This document shows positions 1-10,690 of a stretch of 64,000 bases of DNA, one piece after another. The stretch is from Loripinus fragilis (lineage: Eukaryota; Mollusca; Bivalvia; Lucinida; Lucinidae): the NCBI GenBank assembly GCA_964019695.1, contig OZ026520.1, positions 92,322,913-92,386,912 on the forward strand. Reading direction: 5' to 3'. Position 1 is the stretch's first letter; each line of letters begins with the position of its first letter. A program made the translations under genes and the position numbers. Below the pieces are notes generated by a model, which ran no database searches, was not told the DNA's origin, and saw nothing but the letters and a program-made list of their open reading frames with translations.

Positions 1-190
1 AAGAAATTTCTGAAGGAAAGTGTCTGTTAATAACCTATTCAATCAGTTTGGACCCAGATCAGGCCGATCTGGACCCCACCTGTTTGACACTGGTATTTCT
101 GAAAGAAATTTTTAAAAATATTAATTTTGAAAAAATATCAGCTGACGACAATTTTTTTAAATTACCCAGCATGCAGAGTTAAATATGGAA
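1..190. repeat. Hairpin repeat, CAGTTTGGACCCAGATC type
   Basis: Positions 40-110 contain CAGTTTGGACCCAGATCAGG, then GATCTGGACCCCACCTGTTT, an imperfect inverted repeat. A flank with ACAATTTTTTTAAATTACCC and GCATGCAGAGTTAA closes it near 190. The same assembly recurs at 12260, 20870, 49405, 50060, 50780 and 51390. Confidence 0.6.
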
Positions 191-227
191 TGTGAGAATA
201 AGAGGAGTTTTGTTCCTGACTCAATGG

Positions 228-310
228 AGGCACAGTGTTGTGTCCTTGAGCAAAAATTTTATCCGCAGCTTAGTACTGGTTCAACCCAGAAAGTGTACCG
301 ACATGACCTA
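228..310 (+). mobile_element. Truncated SINE (family D) body
   Basis: Contains the family's body motifs GTGTCCTTGAGCAAAAATTT, CTTAGTACTGGTTCAACCCA and a degraded GACCTACTATCC end. The tRNA-like head is missing. Compare better copies at 40416-40610 and 26641-26832. Confidence 0.5.
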
Positions 311-1770
311 CTATCCATGCTTTGTCTATATCCAAAGAAGTATTCATAGAATTCAAGAAAAATATGGTATCATGCTAGAAAAAAAGGCCATTTTTCGTGT
401 CAGGAGATGGCAACTGTTTATTCAAGGCAGTGTCTATAGCATTATGTTTAAGTGAGCAGCTGAATAACATACATGTATAACAGATGAAAAAAGATTTATC
501 GAAAATGCATGCTTAAAATGAAATGTTTTAGGAAATACAGCTTTCAGAATACTACTATACTGATAGACTTAAATTACGCAACACTAACTTCCCTTTAAAT
601 CCTCCAAAAGACAGTTGAATGTAGACTTCCTTTGATTCGATAATGTCACCATGAGTCGGTTTCGTCATCACTTCAGTTTTAATTGTACAACTAAACCTGA
701 TGACTTTACTGCTTCGTATATTTTAGGTCACTGAAATATTTCTTAAGTAGAGGAGATTTTAAGCCATCGAATGAAAGGGTACAAACAGACAAAAGTCAAA
801 TAAGCAAAAGTGCTGTATCATAGACCTGCCAAACAATGAGAGTGATTCCTCGATGACTAACAAAGTCCATGACACAAATTTGATACTTCTCATGTTTCTT
901 AATTTAAAGACGTAGGGAATCTTTCACTGATAACATTTTGTCACTTGAAACAATTGACCCCTATCTAAAAAGTTAATCAGTTTACATTTTCAATGCGTTA
1001 AATTCATTTTAATTGGACAATTTTTTTGTGTATTACTTACACATAAACACTCTTTAACATACAACCAAATTGATTGTGTTGCCTTCTTTTTTGAGACATG
1101 CTATCCAAGTGTTGCATTTTTAAAGTCCGTCAGTATATTAATTATGTTGTATGTAGTTTATGTCTTATTAGTTATGATTCAGATTTGTTTCATGTTGCAT
1201 TTATCTCTCCATAAATGATATTAGCAAAGCAATTTAATGAATTTACAACAACCAAAAACAGTACATTATGTATTGGTATATGATAGTCTAATGTATTTAA
1301 GCATGGAAAAAATTCTTATGCATCTGAAATTCATAACAGATTGTAAAGTAATTAAAAGTAATTGTTAATAATCCCAGTTTTTATCTTGCAATTGATTACA
1401 TTGCACTTACTGTAAATAAAAAAAATGACTGAATTACAATTGCGAGCAATTACTTTAGAAAATGTTATTAAATTACAATTAATTACACTTACAACTCCTT
1501 GCTAGCAGTGACTTTTGTAAAACCAGTTGTAGAGATGGTAATGAATGCAGACCAATAAAATCACTGTAAGGATGCTAAAATCTACCTTTCACTGAGACCC
1601 AGTTATAAAGATTAATGTGGGAAATAGTGATTAACATTGGATGATGGTAGTTCTAGCCTCAGTTATAGGTAGGCCAATTCGTTCAGTGCATTTAACTTGC
1701 AATTGCACAGAAGGCTCAAATGTTTTCATTTACAGATGTTTGAAAGCAACCTTTTTTGACAGATGAAGGA
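310..1770. other. Unassigned AT-rich sequence
   Basis: No coding exon, RNA gene or clear element boundary seen. Positions 1345-1495 hold an AT-rich stretch with repeated AATTACAATT/AATTAC words. Confidence 0.5.
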
Positions 1771-1796
1771 AATAAGGCTCAACCAATATACATAGT

Positions 1797-3330
1797 GTGG
1801 ATCTCTGCAATACAATACCAAAAGGGACTGGACATGGAGACGGATTTGCACTGTGTTCACTGTGCAATTCATCATTCAGCATCACTGCCAGTGGGAAGAA
1901 TGATATAACTAGGCATACCAAAGATTCGGCGCATGTCTCAAATGCTAACAGTAGCAAGACAATACAGAAGATTGCTTCACTATTCAAGGCAACACCACCA
2001 GACAGAGTGACACACGTAGAAGTGCTTTTCTCAGCAAACACCGTTGCCGACATTTTCACTGACCTCTGTCAACACATGTTCCAGATTCAGAGATCGCCAA
2101 GAAGTTTGCTTGCTGACAAAGCTGACTCCTATTATCAACAGAGTGATCACCCCATCATTCGACAGTAAAGTTACAGAGGCATGCAAGACAGAGAAATTCT
2201 TTATCATGGTAGATGAGAGTAATGACCAAGGTGGAGAAAAGACTATGGCGATCCTGATCAGAGTGACAGACAGATCCCTAAAGCAATCGCTACTAGATTT
2301 TTAGCAATGCCAATCTGCAACATCGGGAAAGGACAGAATTTATTCAATTCGTGTAAGTTACTTTTAATTCTTTACTCTAAGTGTTGTCTGTTTCTGTTTG
2401 GCTACTTTGCAAACAATCACTACCAAGACCAGGCGTCAAAATGTCGATCCTGATCTGGATCCACTTGTTTGAAACTAATTTTGAAAAATACTTGACCCTT
2501 AAAGCGCCAACCACGACTGCAGCAGACAACAAAATTTGCGTCATCTTTCCAAATTTTTGGAAAAAATTAGGTATAATATTTCATGAGAATCATCTGCCAG
2601 CAGATGATTCTCATGAAATATCATCCCTTATTTGTGTTTTTTTTTGAAAAAGCCTCACAATTTGAAATTGTCCTCTGCTGCAAATTATAGGTGGTGCTTC
2701 AAGGGTTTAGTAATTATCGCATAGGTGACCAGCAAGTCTTGGGCATTCGCGTATATGATTTGTGCAGGCTGGCCAGTGCCTTCACAGCTCACACTGAAAG
2801 TAGGGCTATGTCAATGATTGTGAGTTATAACCATAAATGCCACATTTAACAACTGGATAAATGCGCATGTATGCTTAAAGAACTGAACCGCATAGGGGAC
2901 GAGCGATAGCCAAACAAGGCGGCTAATGTGTGCAGTCTCGTTAGAGCCTTCATCGTTTGAATATTCAACATATAATAATAATAATCAACGGGCTAGTCAT
3001 TGATGTTATCTTTTATTTTCAGAGACTGTAAAATCCCCTGGAAGAATGTAATTGGCTATGGGAGTGACAACGCAAGTGTAATGGTCGGGAAAAACAACAC
3101 ACTATGTATATTGGTTGAGCCTTACTTACAACAGCGGAATGTGTATGAACTTGGTTATATCTATCACCTAACCAACACATGTGTGCAGTATGGTTTGGAA
3201 AAGCTATCACTACCCGTAGAAGAACTGCTGATCGATGTTTACTACCATTTCTTTCATGACAACCAGACTACCTCATATGAAGAGACTGCAGCAGATCACA
3301 TTGAACATGAGTGAAGCATACCTGATTTGG
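1797..3330 (+). pseudogene. Degenerate BED-finger/hAT-like transposase-type gene with one intron
   Basis: Exon-like block 1797-2350 encodes CSLCNSSFSITASGKNDITR then HTKDSAH, a C..C...H...H BED-type finger, then ADIFTDLCQHMF. After a frame change it continues SFDSKVTEACKTEKFFIMVD, the RNase-H-fold start of hAT-derived proteins of the KIAA1586/ZMYM type. Another one-base shift gives RFLAMPICNIGKGQNLFNS. A donor at 2351 (GTGTAAG) and acceptor at 3021-3022 (TTTTATTTTCAG) restore frame: NS joins DCKIPWKNVIGYGSDNASV. The second block continues NVYELGYIYHLTNTCVQYGL and LPVEELLIDVYYHFFHD. At least two frameshifts and a stop after 3309 show it is dead. Intron 2351-3022 carries a hairpin MITE. Function: derived from a cut-and-paste transposase; this copy is not expected to make protein. 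Confidence 0.7.
2494..2709. mobile_element. Hairpin MITE family A (in the intron of the hAT-like pseudogene)
   Basis: Ends ACCCTTAAAGCGCCAA (2495) and GGTGCTTCAAGGGTTTA (2692-2709) are inverted relatives. Inside, GACTGCAGCAGACAAC mirrors TCTGCTGCAAATTATAGG. The core is a perfect 21-bp inverted repeat with 4-base loop: 2576-2596 (starts ATATTTCATGAGAATC) and 2601-2621. This core differs completely from that of other family A copies. Confidence 0.65.
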
Positions 3331-3423
3331 GCAAAAACAGAAATTCATACAAATGCTTCACTGGCCAACAAGTTTTTCAATTCTTGTGGCTCAGAGAGAT
3401 AATTTGCACTCAGTACAAGGAAA

Positions 3424-3669
3424 TTAACCCTTAAAGAGCCAATCGCAACAAAAGTTGTCTGCTTTTCTCGTCTGCTGAAATATTTAAGAAGTCTCTGGCA
3501 AACAGCATGGAACCATAACAGACTGCTCCTATAGGAGCAGTCTGTTCTGGGTCCACACTGTTTGCTTCTATACTTAATTCGTCAGTAATGTTAGGCAATT
3601 ATTTGCAGCAGACGACTTCAGCAGGTGTCATTTTTCAGATGCATTTTTTCTTGGCGCTTTAAGGCTTAA
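3424..3669. mobile_element. Hairpin MITE family A, full copy
   Basis: Terminal inverted repeats TTAACCCTTAAAGAGCCAAT and TTGGCGCTTTAAGGCTTAA; subterminal GTTGTCTGCTTTTCTCGTCT versus GCAGCAGACGACTTCAGC; core palindrome CAGACTGCTCC TATA GGAGCAGTCTG near 3520-3545. Same layout as 22737-22981 and 58459-58686. Confidence 0.75.
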
Positions 3670-3766
3670 ATCAATTTATTTTGTAATCAACAATGAGGAA
3701 AATGTGAAAAGGATTGATTACAATGAATAATGTATCAAGATGATTGTGGGGCCTTGGACTCTGGCA

Positions 3767-4740
3767 CTCTGCAGACTCGAGAACTGTTGACATGGTATAT
3801 GCTGTTAGCGATGGATGTCTGCAACATGTTACAAAAAAGAAGAACAAGGAAAAGAGACCTGGAAACCATTTGAACCACAGCCCAATGACATGACATTGTC
3901 ATGGGTGTAAGTTCAAACTTTCCAAAATCCTGAACTTTAAAAATTTAAATTTTAAAACTTGCAGGATGTCTACAAAAATGGATAATTTGAAGTTTAAAGA
4001 ACTGTGTTAAGATAATCTTGAAAACTAATCAAAGAAGCTATTATAATCTCCTTAATTCAACATTTTGAGGCTGACTTTCTATGGAAAGTCAGCCTCAAAA
4101 TCCTGAATTCAGGATTAATCCTGAAAACTTTCACCTATGCATTGTGGTACTGCACAAGTAAGTGCTACATTAATTTTATCTTCAACTCAGTTCATAATAT
4201 GCCAAATGCATTTCCTGGTTTCAGAAAATACGGTCAGGTAGCCTTTTAAAGCAGCGGCTTCTCTTTATGAAAACATTGGAACCTATCCAAAATAGCGTAT
4301 CTACACATGAACCAACAAATGTCAACAACAAACAGTATATTAGAATAGACCCCAAAACCAAGCAGAAGGTTCAAAAAAATCTTCAGCATAATGTGAAAGT
4401 TAGAACTATTTAAAGATCTTTGAAAAGAGATAAGGCTGTGCTAGCTATAAATTAAAACAAAAGGGACAGAAACTTTCATCAAGAACACTTGCCAGCAACA
4501 TAGAGGATGAAATGCTCGAAGTTTTCAAGTTTCTGAGACAGAAAACCTTAGTGCTGGAAGTTAATTCTACAAATGACCATGCAGCGACAATAATTTTATA
4601 CTTGGGATCAAATTATTTTCAGTGTTTTCTTTCAAAGAAATCTGATCATGTTATAATTTATTTGAGTGGACACAATGATTTATCTTGGAGTATAACATTT
4701 GTTACATTTTTTACCCTGGGTTTTCAGGGTTGATCCTTAA
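3767..4740 (+). pseudogene. MULE-like transposase fragment, copy a
   Basis: Sequence parallel to copies at 7640-8640 and 9590-10690. It begins with a decayed N-terminal segment (near 3840-3895, GAACCACAGCCCAATGA). After an inserted MITE (3900-4139) it continues from about 4240 with text that would read STH..TNVNNKQYIR.DPKTK and then DEMLEVFKFLRQKTLVLEVN (4508-4570) and SFKEI. Multiple stops and frameshifts. Only the N-terminal and linker part before the catalytic D(R)TFNLG motif is visible, so it is dead. Confidence 0.55.
3900..4139. mobile_element. MITE family B, copy 1
   Basis: Ends CATGGGTGTAAGTTC and GAAAACTTTCACCTATG are inverted. A strong internal hairpin lies at 4064-4098 (TTTTGAGGCTGACTTTC / GAAAGTCAGCCTCAAAA). 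A 6-bp direct repeat CATTGT borders it (3894-3899 and 4140-4145), inside the MULE-like fragment. Confidence 0.7.
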
Positions 4741-4754
4741 GAATACAACAAAAG

Positions 4755-4915
4755 GCAGTCCTTTAGTTAAGAGTGCATACCAAAAACATTATTTTCTTAT
4801 TTCTCAACCATAACATATGTTGTGGGTACTCAAAAGTGCGGTCTCAATGAGCACCCAAGACATATGATAAAAATATCTACAATTTACGCTCAAAATTTTT
4901 GTTTAAGAGGCCATC
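4755..4915. mobile_element. Fold-back MITE family C, copy 1
   Basis: CTTTAGTTAAGAGTGCATAC, then CATATGTTGTGGGTACTCAA, then GAGCACCCAAGACATATG and TTTACGCTCAAAATTTT. The second half mirrors the first around a central AGTGCGGTCTCAATGAGCAC. Confidence 0.6.
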
Positions 4916-5036
4916 CATCTTTCAATGGTCCAATGTTATTTGCACTGAGGTGCATCATTTAATACTTATCACTACTTCTTTTCCCATGTAAGGACTATTT
5001 TAGGAGGTAGAACAATTGTTGGCATTTTAACATTTA

Positions 5037-5890
5037 TAGTGTTTCCCCCAGCCCCCCAAAAAGGCATGGTAAAGTTTCAAAGAAAACAACACTTTAAGCG
5101 CGCAACAACAGGCTAAGAGGGCACTTTTGAACGTGCGGTGACAGGCTAAGAAGGCACTTTTAAGTCCAAGTTCAAAATTGAACGTGGTATTGTCATATAC
5201 AAATTTATGTCCCTCAGCATAATGCAGCTTATCTGTCCTTTTTTAAATGCAAATATACTAATTTAATTATTTTAGAATTTTCAAACCAGTTTTGGGACTC
5301 TTATTTGAGCACACACTCATTATATTATATTTTTTTTATTTTTTGTTTGTTTAATTTGATTCTTTACCTACACTCAACAATCTTTCAGTTATGTGGGACG
5401 GGTCTTCCTGGGTTGAACCAGTACTAAGCTAGGATATTTAATTCTTAAAATTTATCAAAAGCATTATTATGGGAATCATTTTTTTTCAATTGCCAAGATC
5501 ACTTCCCAATTTTTTAACCAGACTGCCTTTCTGTCAAGTACTTGCTTTGACAATCTTACTTGTAGGAGTTCAGATTCACACTTAATCTTAAATAATTGCT
5601 AATTGGGGTATTGTCATCAAAGTGATGTGTCAAAATTGCCTCAGGTAATTAGTGAACATTGTAAAAGGATTAACACTAAGTAAAATATTGTAACAGCAGG
5701 TGTCTTCCCTGCTACTTCTGACTTCAAACTGAAAAAAACTGTAACTTCCTTATTTTTTGTCAGATTTTCATGATCTTTTTACCAAAATGTAGAAAATTTA
5801 ATGTAGTTTTAGAAAAGGGGCATTGCGCTGGGAAAAGGGGCATAGTGCTAGAGAAAAAGGGCATGGCGCGACTGGCTAGGGGAAACACTA
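5037..5890. mobile_element. 854-bp terminal-inverted-repeat element
   Basis: Starts TAGTGTTTCCCCCAGCC and ends GGCTAGGGGAAACACTA, 16 of 17 matching in inverted alignment. A 5-bp direct repeat ATTTA borders it (5032-5036, 5891-5895). A related empty site without the insertion is at about 20737-20763. No coding capacity; a truncated SINE D body lies inside at 5345-5440. Confidence 0.65.
5345..5440 (-). mobile_element. Truncated SINE (family D)
   Basis: Minus orientation, reading CTAGCTTAGTACTGGTTCAA, CCCAGGAAGACCCGTCCC and a tail TAAAGAATCAAATTAAACAA. The tRNA-like 5' part is absent. Confidence 0.6.
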
Positions 5891-5905
5891 ATTTATGAGC
5901 AAAAG

Positions 5906-6330
5906 GATGACCATGTCAGTCTGCACCTAGAGATTATAAGGCTGCTCAATATTTTAAACAAAAGGGTAAGAAACTACCATCAAGAACACCTGCAGGCAAC
6001 TTAGCAGATGAAATGATTGAAGTTTTCAAGTGTTTGAGAGAGAAAATGTTTGTGCAGGAAGTTAAACATACAAATGCATGCAGTGACAATAATTTTAAAG
6101 TTTCTTCTTTCAAAGAATTCTGATTAAGTTGTGTGGACAGAACATTTCATCTTGTGGCTTCACATGTACATATTGTTACATGTTTCACCTAGACAAACTA
6201 GAGTCCTTAAGAATACAACCAGAAGCCATCCATCTTTCCTTGGTCCAATGTTTTTGAGTGTGAGGCATGTTTGTCTTACAAACTTAGATTAGCAAGGACA
6301 TTATCAGAGACTCTGTTGGTTTATTAATTA
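5906..6330 (+). pseudogene. MULE-like transposase fragment, copy b
   Basis: Contains the segment for DEMIEVFKCLREKMFVQEV (6007-6065), then a frame-broken stretch to AGAACATTTCATCTTGTGGC, the decayed D-R-T-F-N-L position (6140-6170), and GGCCATCCATCTTTCCTTGG, the decayed GPM-L-H-W position. Low coding integrity; recognised by alignment to the other copies in the window. Confidence 0.5.
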
Positions 6331-6339
6331 AATTACAGG

Positions 6340-6510
6340 ACTTAAGTTAAGAGTGCGTAACAAAAAAATAATTTTCTTATTTCACAACCAAAACATATGT
6401 TGTGGGTACTCAAAAGAACCAGTTCTATTGGGCACCCGAAACATATGCTAAAAATTATGAGTAAGAAAATATTTACAATTTTACGCTGAATATTTTTGTT
6501 TATCTAAACC
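6340..6510. mobile_element. Fold-back MITE family C, copy 2
   Basis: AGTTAAGAGTGCGTAACAAA, ATATGTTGTGGGTACTCAAA, a short core AGAACCAGTTCT, then GGGCACCCGAAACATATGCT and TTTTACGCTGAATATTTTTG. Confidence 0.6.
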
Positions 6511-6639
6511 CTGAATTATTTAGAATCTAGCTTTGTTCAAATGCTGTTAACCTATAAACAGTAGGCCAATCAACATGGATTCCATGGCAGTGGACAACCA
6601 ACTACCGGTAGAAAACACACTATCAAATACTTCAACTGA

Positions 6640-6883
6640 CATGGGAGAAAGTTCAAAATTTCCAAAATTCTGAACTTCCTAAGCTCCAATCTTGAAACTT
6701 GCAATATGCCCACTAAATATTCGCAATTTCAAGTTTAAATGGCCCATTGTCTTAAGACAGACTGAAAATAAATCAGAAAAGCTATTATAATCTACTTAAT
6801 TCAGCATTTTGAGGCTGACTTTCCACAGAAAGTCAGCCTCAAAATCCTGAATTCAGGAATACTCCTGAAAACTTTCACCCATG
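6640..6883. mobile_element. MITE family B, copy 2
   Basis: Ends CATGGGAGAAAGTTC and GAAAACTTTCACCCATG. Same internal hairpin (TTTTGAGGCTGACTTTC and complement) near 6807-6843. Flanking hexamers AACTGA and AATTGA are a one-mismatch duplication. Confidence 0.7.
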
Positions 6884-6925
6884 AATTGAGAACACAAGTA
6901 CATGTATTTTTGCAATTCAGGAACT

Positions 6926-7135
6926 GTCATGCAAAGCTACAGAGGAATTTCAAAATCAATCCAAAGAAGATTTGTCAGTAGCAAATCAAAATGTGAACAA
7001 TGCTAAAAGTTTTGCTCATATTCATATTCCTGAAGGTGGCTGTGAACTAAGAAAAAGAGGTCTGGATGCACCAGAAATGTATACACTGATTAATGTCTTG
7101 CCTAGTGTTCCAAATGGTATCAGATCAAACTGTTA
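6926..7135 (+). pseudogene. Short coding-like remnant upstream of a MULE-like copy
   Basis: An open stretch reads CKATEEFQNQSKEDLSVANQ and continues with NVNNAKSFAHIHIPEGGCEL and DAPEMYTLINVLPSVPNG before a stop. Codon-like and low in stops. Its position before copy c suggests the N-terminal part of the same transposon protein; not independently identified. Confidence 0.35.
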
Positions 7136-7149
7136 ATTTCTTATAGACA

Positions 7150-7520
7150 ATGAGGATAATGTAAAGACATTTATCATATGACGTTGCGTCTTGGAGTGAA
7201 ATAACGCCATACATTAAAATCGATAAACCACTAGTGGTTTATAGATTTACTGGAAATGTTATGGTGTCCGTAACAATGTTGCGTACCTAATGATGCATTT
7301 ATAACTTTTTTATGCCAGAAAAGAGATTTCAAAGTAATCTTAATGTCATATGATAAATAGAATCTAACATTCGTGCTCTTGTATTATTGAATTTATTAAA
7401 CTTGTTGCGAAAAAGAGATAAAATGCTCGGCAAGCCTCACATTTTATCCCTTTTCCTCAACTCGTTTAATAAATCCAATAAAGCATGATCTCTCATGTTA
7501 GATCCTCTATGAAAAAAATG
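7150..7520. mobile_element. Hairpin element family N, copy 1
   Basis: Arms around 7363-7430 and 7440-7505 are inverted copies: ATCTAACATTCGTGCTCTTG and TATTGAATTTATTAAACTTG against GTTTAATAAATCCAATAAAG and GCATGATCTCTCATGTTAGA. A second copy is at 52880-53090. Confidence 0.5.
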
Positions 7521-7639
7521 AAAATGCAAAACCTTTTGATGACTGTAGTGCCTAGGAGTCGGTGAATACAAGAACTGTAGAGTGTACATATGTTGTGAAT
7601 AATGGTAGTTTGCTATTTGTGAAAAAGAGATACAGATAA

Positions 7640-8640
7640 TGGAAAGTACTGTGTAAAGAAAAGAAAATCAAAAGTTGTAAACTGGGTACCATTGGTACCA
7701 CAGCCCACTGAAGATGACATTGTTGTATAACATAAATATTACACAACACTGACACAGAATTGAAGCTTCTCAAAGACAATATCATGGTTTAAGACACTTT
7801 CAACAGAATTTCAGCACATATCATGTGTTGCAGTAGTTGAATACAGAGGAGACTATCCAATAAATAGTTTGTCAGAACATGGACATAGTAAGGCTGAAAA
7901 TAGACAGTATGTTAGGACATGTCCAGATACAAAGGATGCAATAAAGCGTAACATTTCTGTTAGTGTAATTTTTAATGATCTGTCTAAGGCAAATGCCAAA
8001 ACAGCACCAAGAGATTATGGTGTGATTGAGAATCTGAAAAGGCAACAGAAGAAACAAACCACACAAACCTGCCAAAGTGATAGTTTAGCAGATGAAGTGT
8101 TTAAAGTATTGAGAGTGCACCCATTTGTTCAAGAAGTGAATTCCACAAAGGCATATGCACCCATAATCATACATATATACAGAGGACCAAGTATTTCATT
8201 TCGAAAAACACTGATTATGTTGTTAGAGTGGATAGAACTTTCAACTTGGGAGCTTTTTATGTGACATGTTTTACTTATAAAAATATAAAAGCTTTAAAAA
8301 CCAAGTCAAAGGATCACACCTCCTTTTTTGGTCCTATGTACCTTCACTGGGATGGTTCCTTATCATTACTTTTTCTCTCATATCAGAGCTTGCCTTGTCA
8401 GTTGGAAACACTGAGCTGCAAGTTGGAAATAGATTTAAGATAGGGAGTGATGATGAAAATGTGCTAACTTTTGATGTGTGCTTTCCAGGCTCAGAAAGTT
8501 ATTTATGCACTAAGCATATGAAAGACAATCTGAAACACTTTTTGACTCAGAAGGAAGAAATAGATGAAAAAAGTTGGAAGCAAATAGTGAACTCACAACA
8601 CTTTACAGATTTTAAATTTTATTTTTGTTAGATTATTGCC
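7640..8640 (+). pseudogene. MULE-like transposase fragment, copy c (best preserved)
   Basis: Longest frame 7869-8264 reads MSEHGHSKAENRQYVRTCPD, TKDAIKRNISVSVIFNDLSK and LADEVFKVLRVHPFVQEVNS. A frameshift then gives DRTFNLGAFYVTCFTYKN (8231 on), FFGPMYLHWDGS, and after another shift NRFKIGSDDENVLTFDVCFP and YLCTKHMKDNLKHFLTQKEE. D-R-T-F-N-L-G, the GPM.LHWDG block and G-S-D-(D/E)-E..L followed by C-T-K-H match the MULE-type DDE transposase region seen in many bivalve proteins. The first and second acidic residues are visible. At least two frameshifts, so inactive. Confidence 0.65.
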
Positions 8641-9236
8641 ATTATAATGTAAATATAGTCGTTATTGTCTATAATTATTTATTTTCATAATCATGTCTTG
8701 TTTCACTGTATTGAACACTACAAAGGTCAACTTAATTTTATATCATAGAAAAAATATTAGCTTTTTTTTAAAATATTTACGAAAAATGAAATACCACTTG
8801 AATATTTTACGATGCATTTTCATTTCAGTTTTTGGGCATAAAGTAGTATACATCACATCATGCACACTGAAATGGAACTTTGGAGTAGGATCTGGCAGAC
8901 AAAAAAATCATTTTTGTCTCTGCTTATAGCCCCAGAATTTTTTAATCATACTTTATTTTTGGTCTGGGTGGCCTGGCAGATTCAAATGATACATTTATCT
9001 TTGAATTTTCATAATCCACAGGGAGTATTTGTATTTTAAATAAAAATATTTAGAAACTTGCATAAAATCAAGAGTCTTGAAAAATGTCAACAGACATAAA
9101 TGAGGCAAACAGAATGAAATATTATGGATAAATAATGCTTGTGAATCAATGAATGCTATTCTAAAGATGGACATGGAACCCATTTGAACCACAGCCCAAT
9201 GAAAATGTAGTCCTTGTGCAGTCCTACATTTGTCTT
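8640..9236 (+). pseudogene. Decayed 3' part of MULE-like copy and neighbouring sequence
   Basis: AT-rich, with a block shared with 10690-11000 (TTTTTGGTCTGGGTG, GAAAAATGTCAACAGA, AATGCTTGTGAATCAATGAA) that is the segment leading into the 60-codon module. At 9150-9210 the N-terminal block of the next copy begins (GAACCACAGCCCAATGA). No open frame worth calling. Confidence 0.4.
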
Positions 9237-9247
9237 CAACACAGCTC

Positions 9248-9575
9248 TACCGGGCCGCGTAGCACAGTCGGTAACGTGTCTGGCTACAGATGCGTGTCTG
9301 ACTGCAATTACAGGGGTCGCGAGTTCGATCCCGGCCCGGTCCCATACTTTCGTGGAGATTGATCATGAAATAATTTCTGCGGTCATTCTTCTCCCTTCCA
9401 CTGATTCATTCAAGAAGGGTTGTTGTCAGTTACAAGCGAAAGTATGTGCACAAATTACTGGTTATCCGCTTGTTCAAGCCTGCCCAGGAAAAAGTGTGGT
9501 TAGGTGAACTGACCGTCCCGCAATGACCATAGCTGTTGACTTGGGATGTAAAGCAACAAAAACAAACAAACAAAC
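9248..9575 (+). mobile_element. Full-length tRNA-derived SINE (family E) with 11-bp target duplication
   Basis: Head resembles a tRNA: CCGGGCC and GGCCCGG pairing ends, box A TAGCACAGTCGG, box B GAGTTCGATCC. The body ends TTGACTTGGGATGTAAAGC plus a CAAACAAA tail. The 11-bp duplication CAACACAGCTC is exact at 9237-9247 and 9576-9586. The tRNA-like part has extra bases in the anticodon arm, so it is a SINE promoter rather than a tRNA gene. A truncated copy lies at 49570-49800. Confidence 0.85.
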
Positions 9576-9589
9576 CAACACAGCTCATC

Positions 9590-10690
9590 TTATGTTAAAT
9601 GTGTATCCTGGTTTAAGAGAATGCTGCCAGGTTAATAGCGCAGCAACTTGCTCTCTATGAGTACATTGGAACATATCCAAATAGTATATCTACACATGGA
9701 CAAACCAAAGTCAACATCAAACAGAATGGACCCAAAAACAAAGCAAAAGGTTAAAGAAAATATCAACAAAAGTGAAAGTTATAACCATATTTAAAGATCT
9801 TCAAAAGATCTTCAAAATGGTGGAACAGAGACTATGTAGTTAATACTAAAGTGCATGTTTTTTCTTGAAAAAGGCCTTTGGCCGAAATATTGAAATAGAG
9901 TAAATTTATCATATGTGTTTAACATTGTTCCCTATGGAATATAAATGAATATTATTCTAAAGATGGCCATGAGGTTGAAATTATAAGGCTGTAAAATATT
10001 TAAAACAAAAGAAATAGACACTAATCCTTAAGAACAATGGCATCATCTTTAGCTGATGAAATGCTTGAACTTTTTAACTGTCACCCTGAGAATTTTAAGT
10101 TTGTACAGGAAGTTAACCATTTTTTATTCGGATTAAGGATATTTAGCTTTTTCTTTCAAAGAAATTTGATCATGTTGTTGGACCGAACAGAACATTTAAT
10201 CTTGGGAGTTACAGTACATATGTTAAAAAATTTCACCTATACAGAGTTACAACCATAGAGGCCATCCATCTGTCTTTGGTCCAATGTTTTTACACTGTGA
10301 TACATCATTTAAGACATATCACTACTTCTTTTCTTATGTAAGGACTATTTTAGGAGACAGAATTGGTGCAACAGAGCTTAAGGTTGGAAAAAGTTTCAAC
10401 ATTGGCAGTGACAATGAGAAAGCAATGACCAAGGCTTTAGATGTGTACTTTCAAGAACTGAAAGATATCTTTGTACCAAACATATGAAGGATAATCTGGA
10501 TCATTTTGTTGACACAGAGCTTAATGTAGGAGAAGATGTCAACATTATGGCAGTGATGATGAGAAAGCAATGACCAAGGCTTTAGATGTGTACTTTCAGG
10601 AACTGAAAGATATCTTTGTACCAAACATATGAAGGATAATCCGGATCACTTTCTTATTAAGAAAGAAGAATTACTGAAAAATACAGACGA
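9590..10690 (+). pseudogene. MULE-like transposase fragment, copy d
   Basis: Includes ATATCTACACATGGACAAAC (9687 on) parallel to copy a, LADEMLELFNCHPENFKFVQ (10045 on), a decayed DRTEHLILG position, then NIGSDNEKAMTKALDVYFQE (10399 on) with the second acidic motif. The segment of about 130 bp carrying GSDNEKAMTKALDVYF is tandemly duplicated (about 10370-10500 and 10510-10640). Stops and shifts throughout. Confidence 0.6.

Noticed and set aside
7869..8264. Intact 131-codon domesticated gene
   Set aside because: Clear frameshifted continuation into DRTFNLG and GSDDEN motifs shows it is one piece of a broken MULE-like transposase.
9248..9345. Apparent tRNA gene
   Set aside because: Box A, box B and acceptor-like ends are present, but the anticodon arm does not fold normally and the unit continues into a SINE body with an A-rich tail and target duplication.
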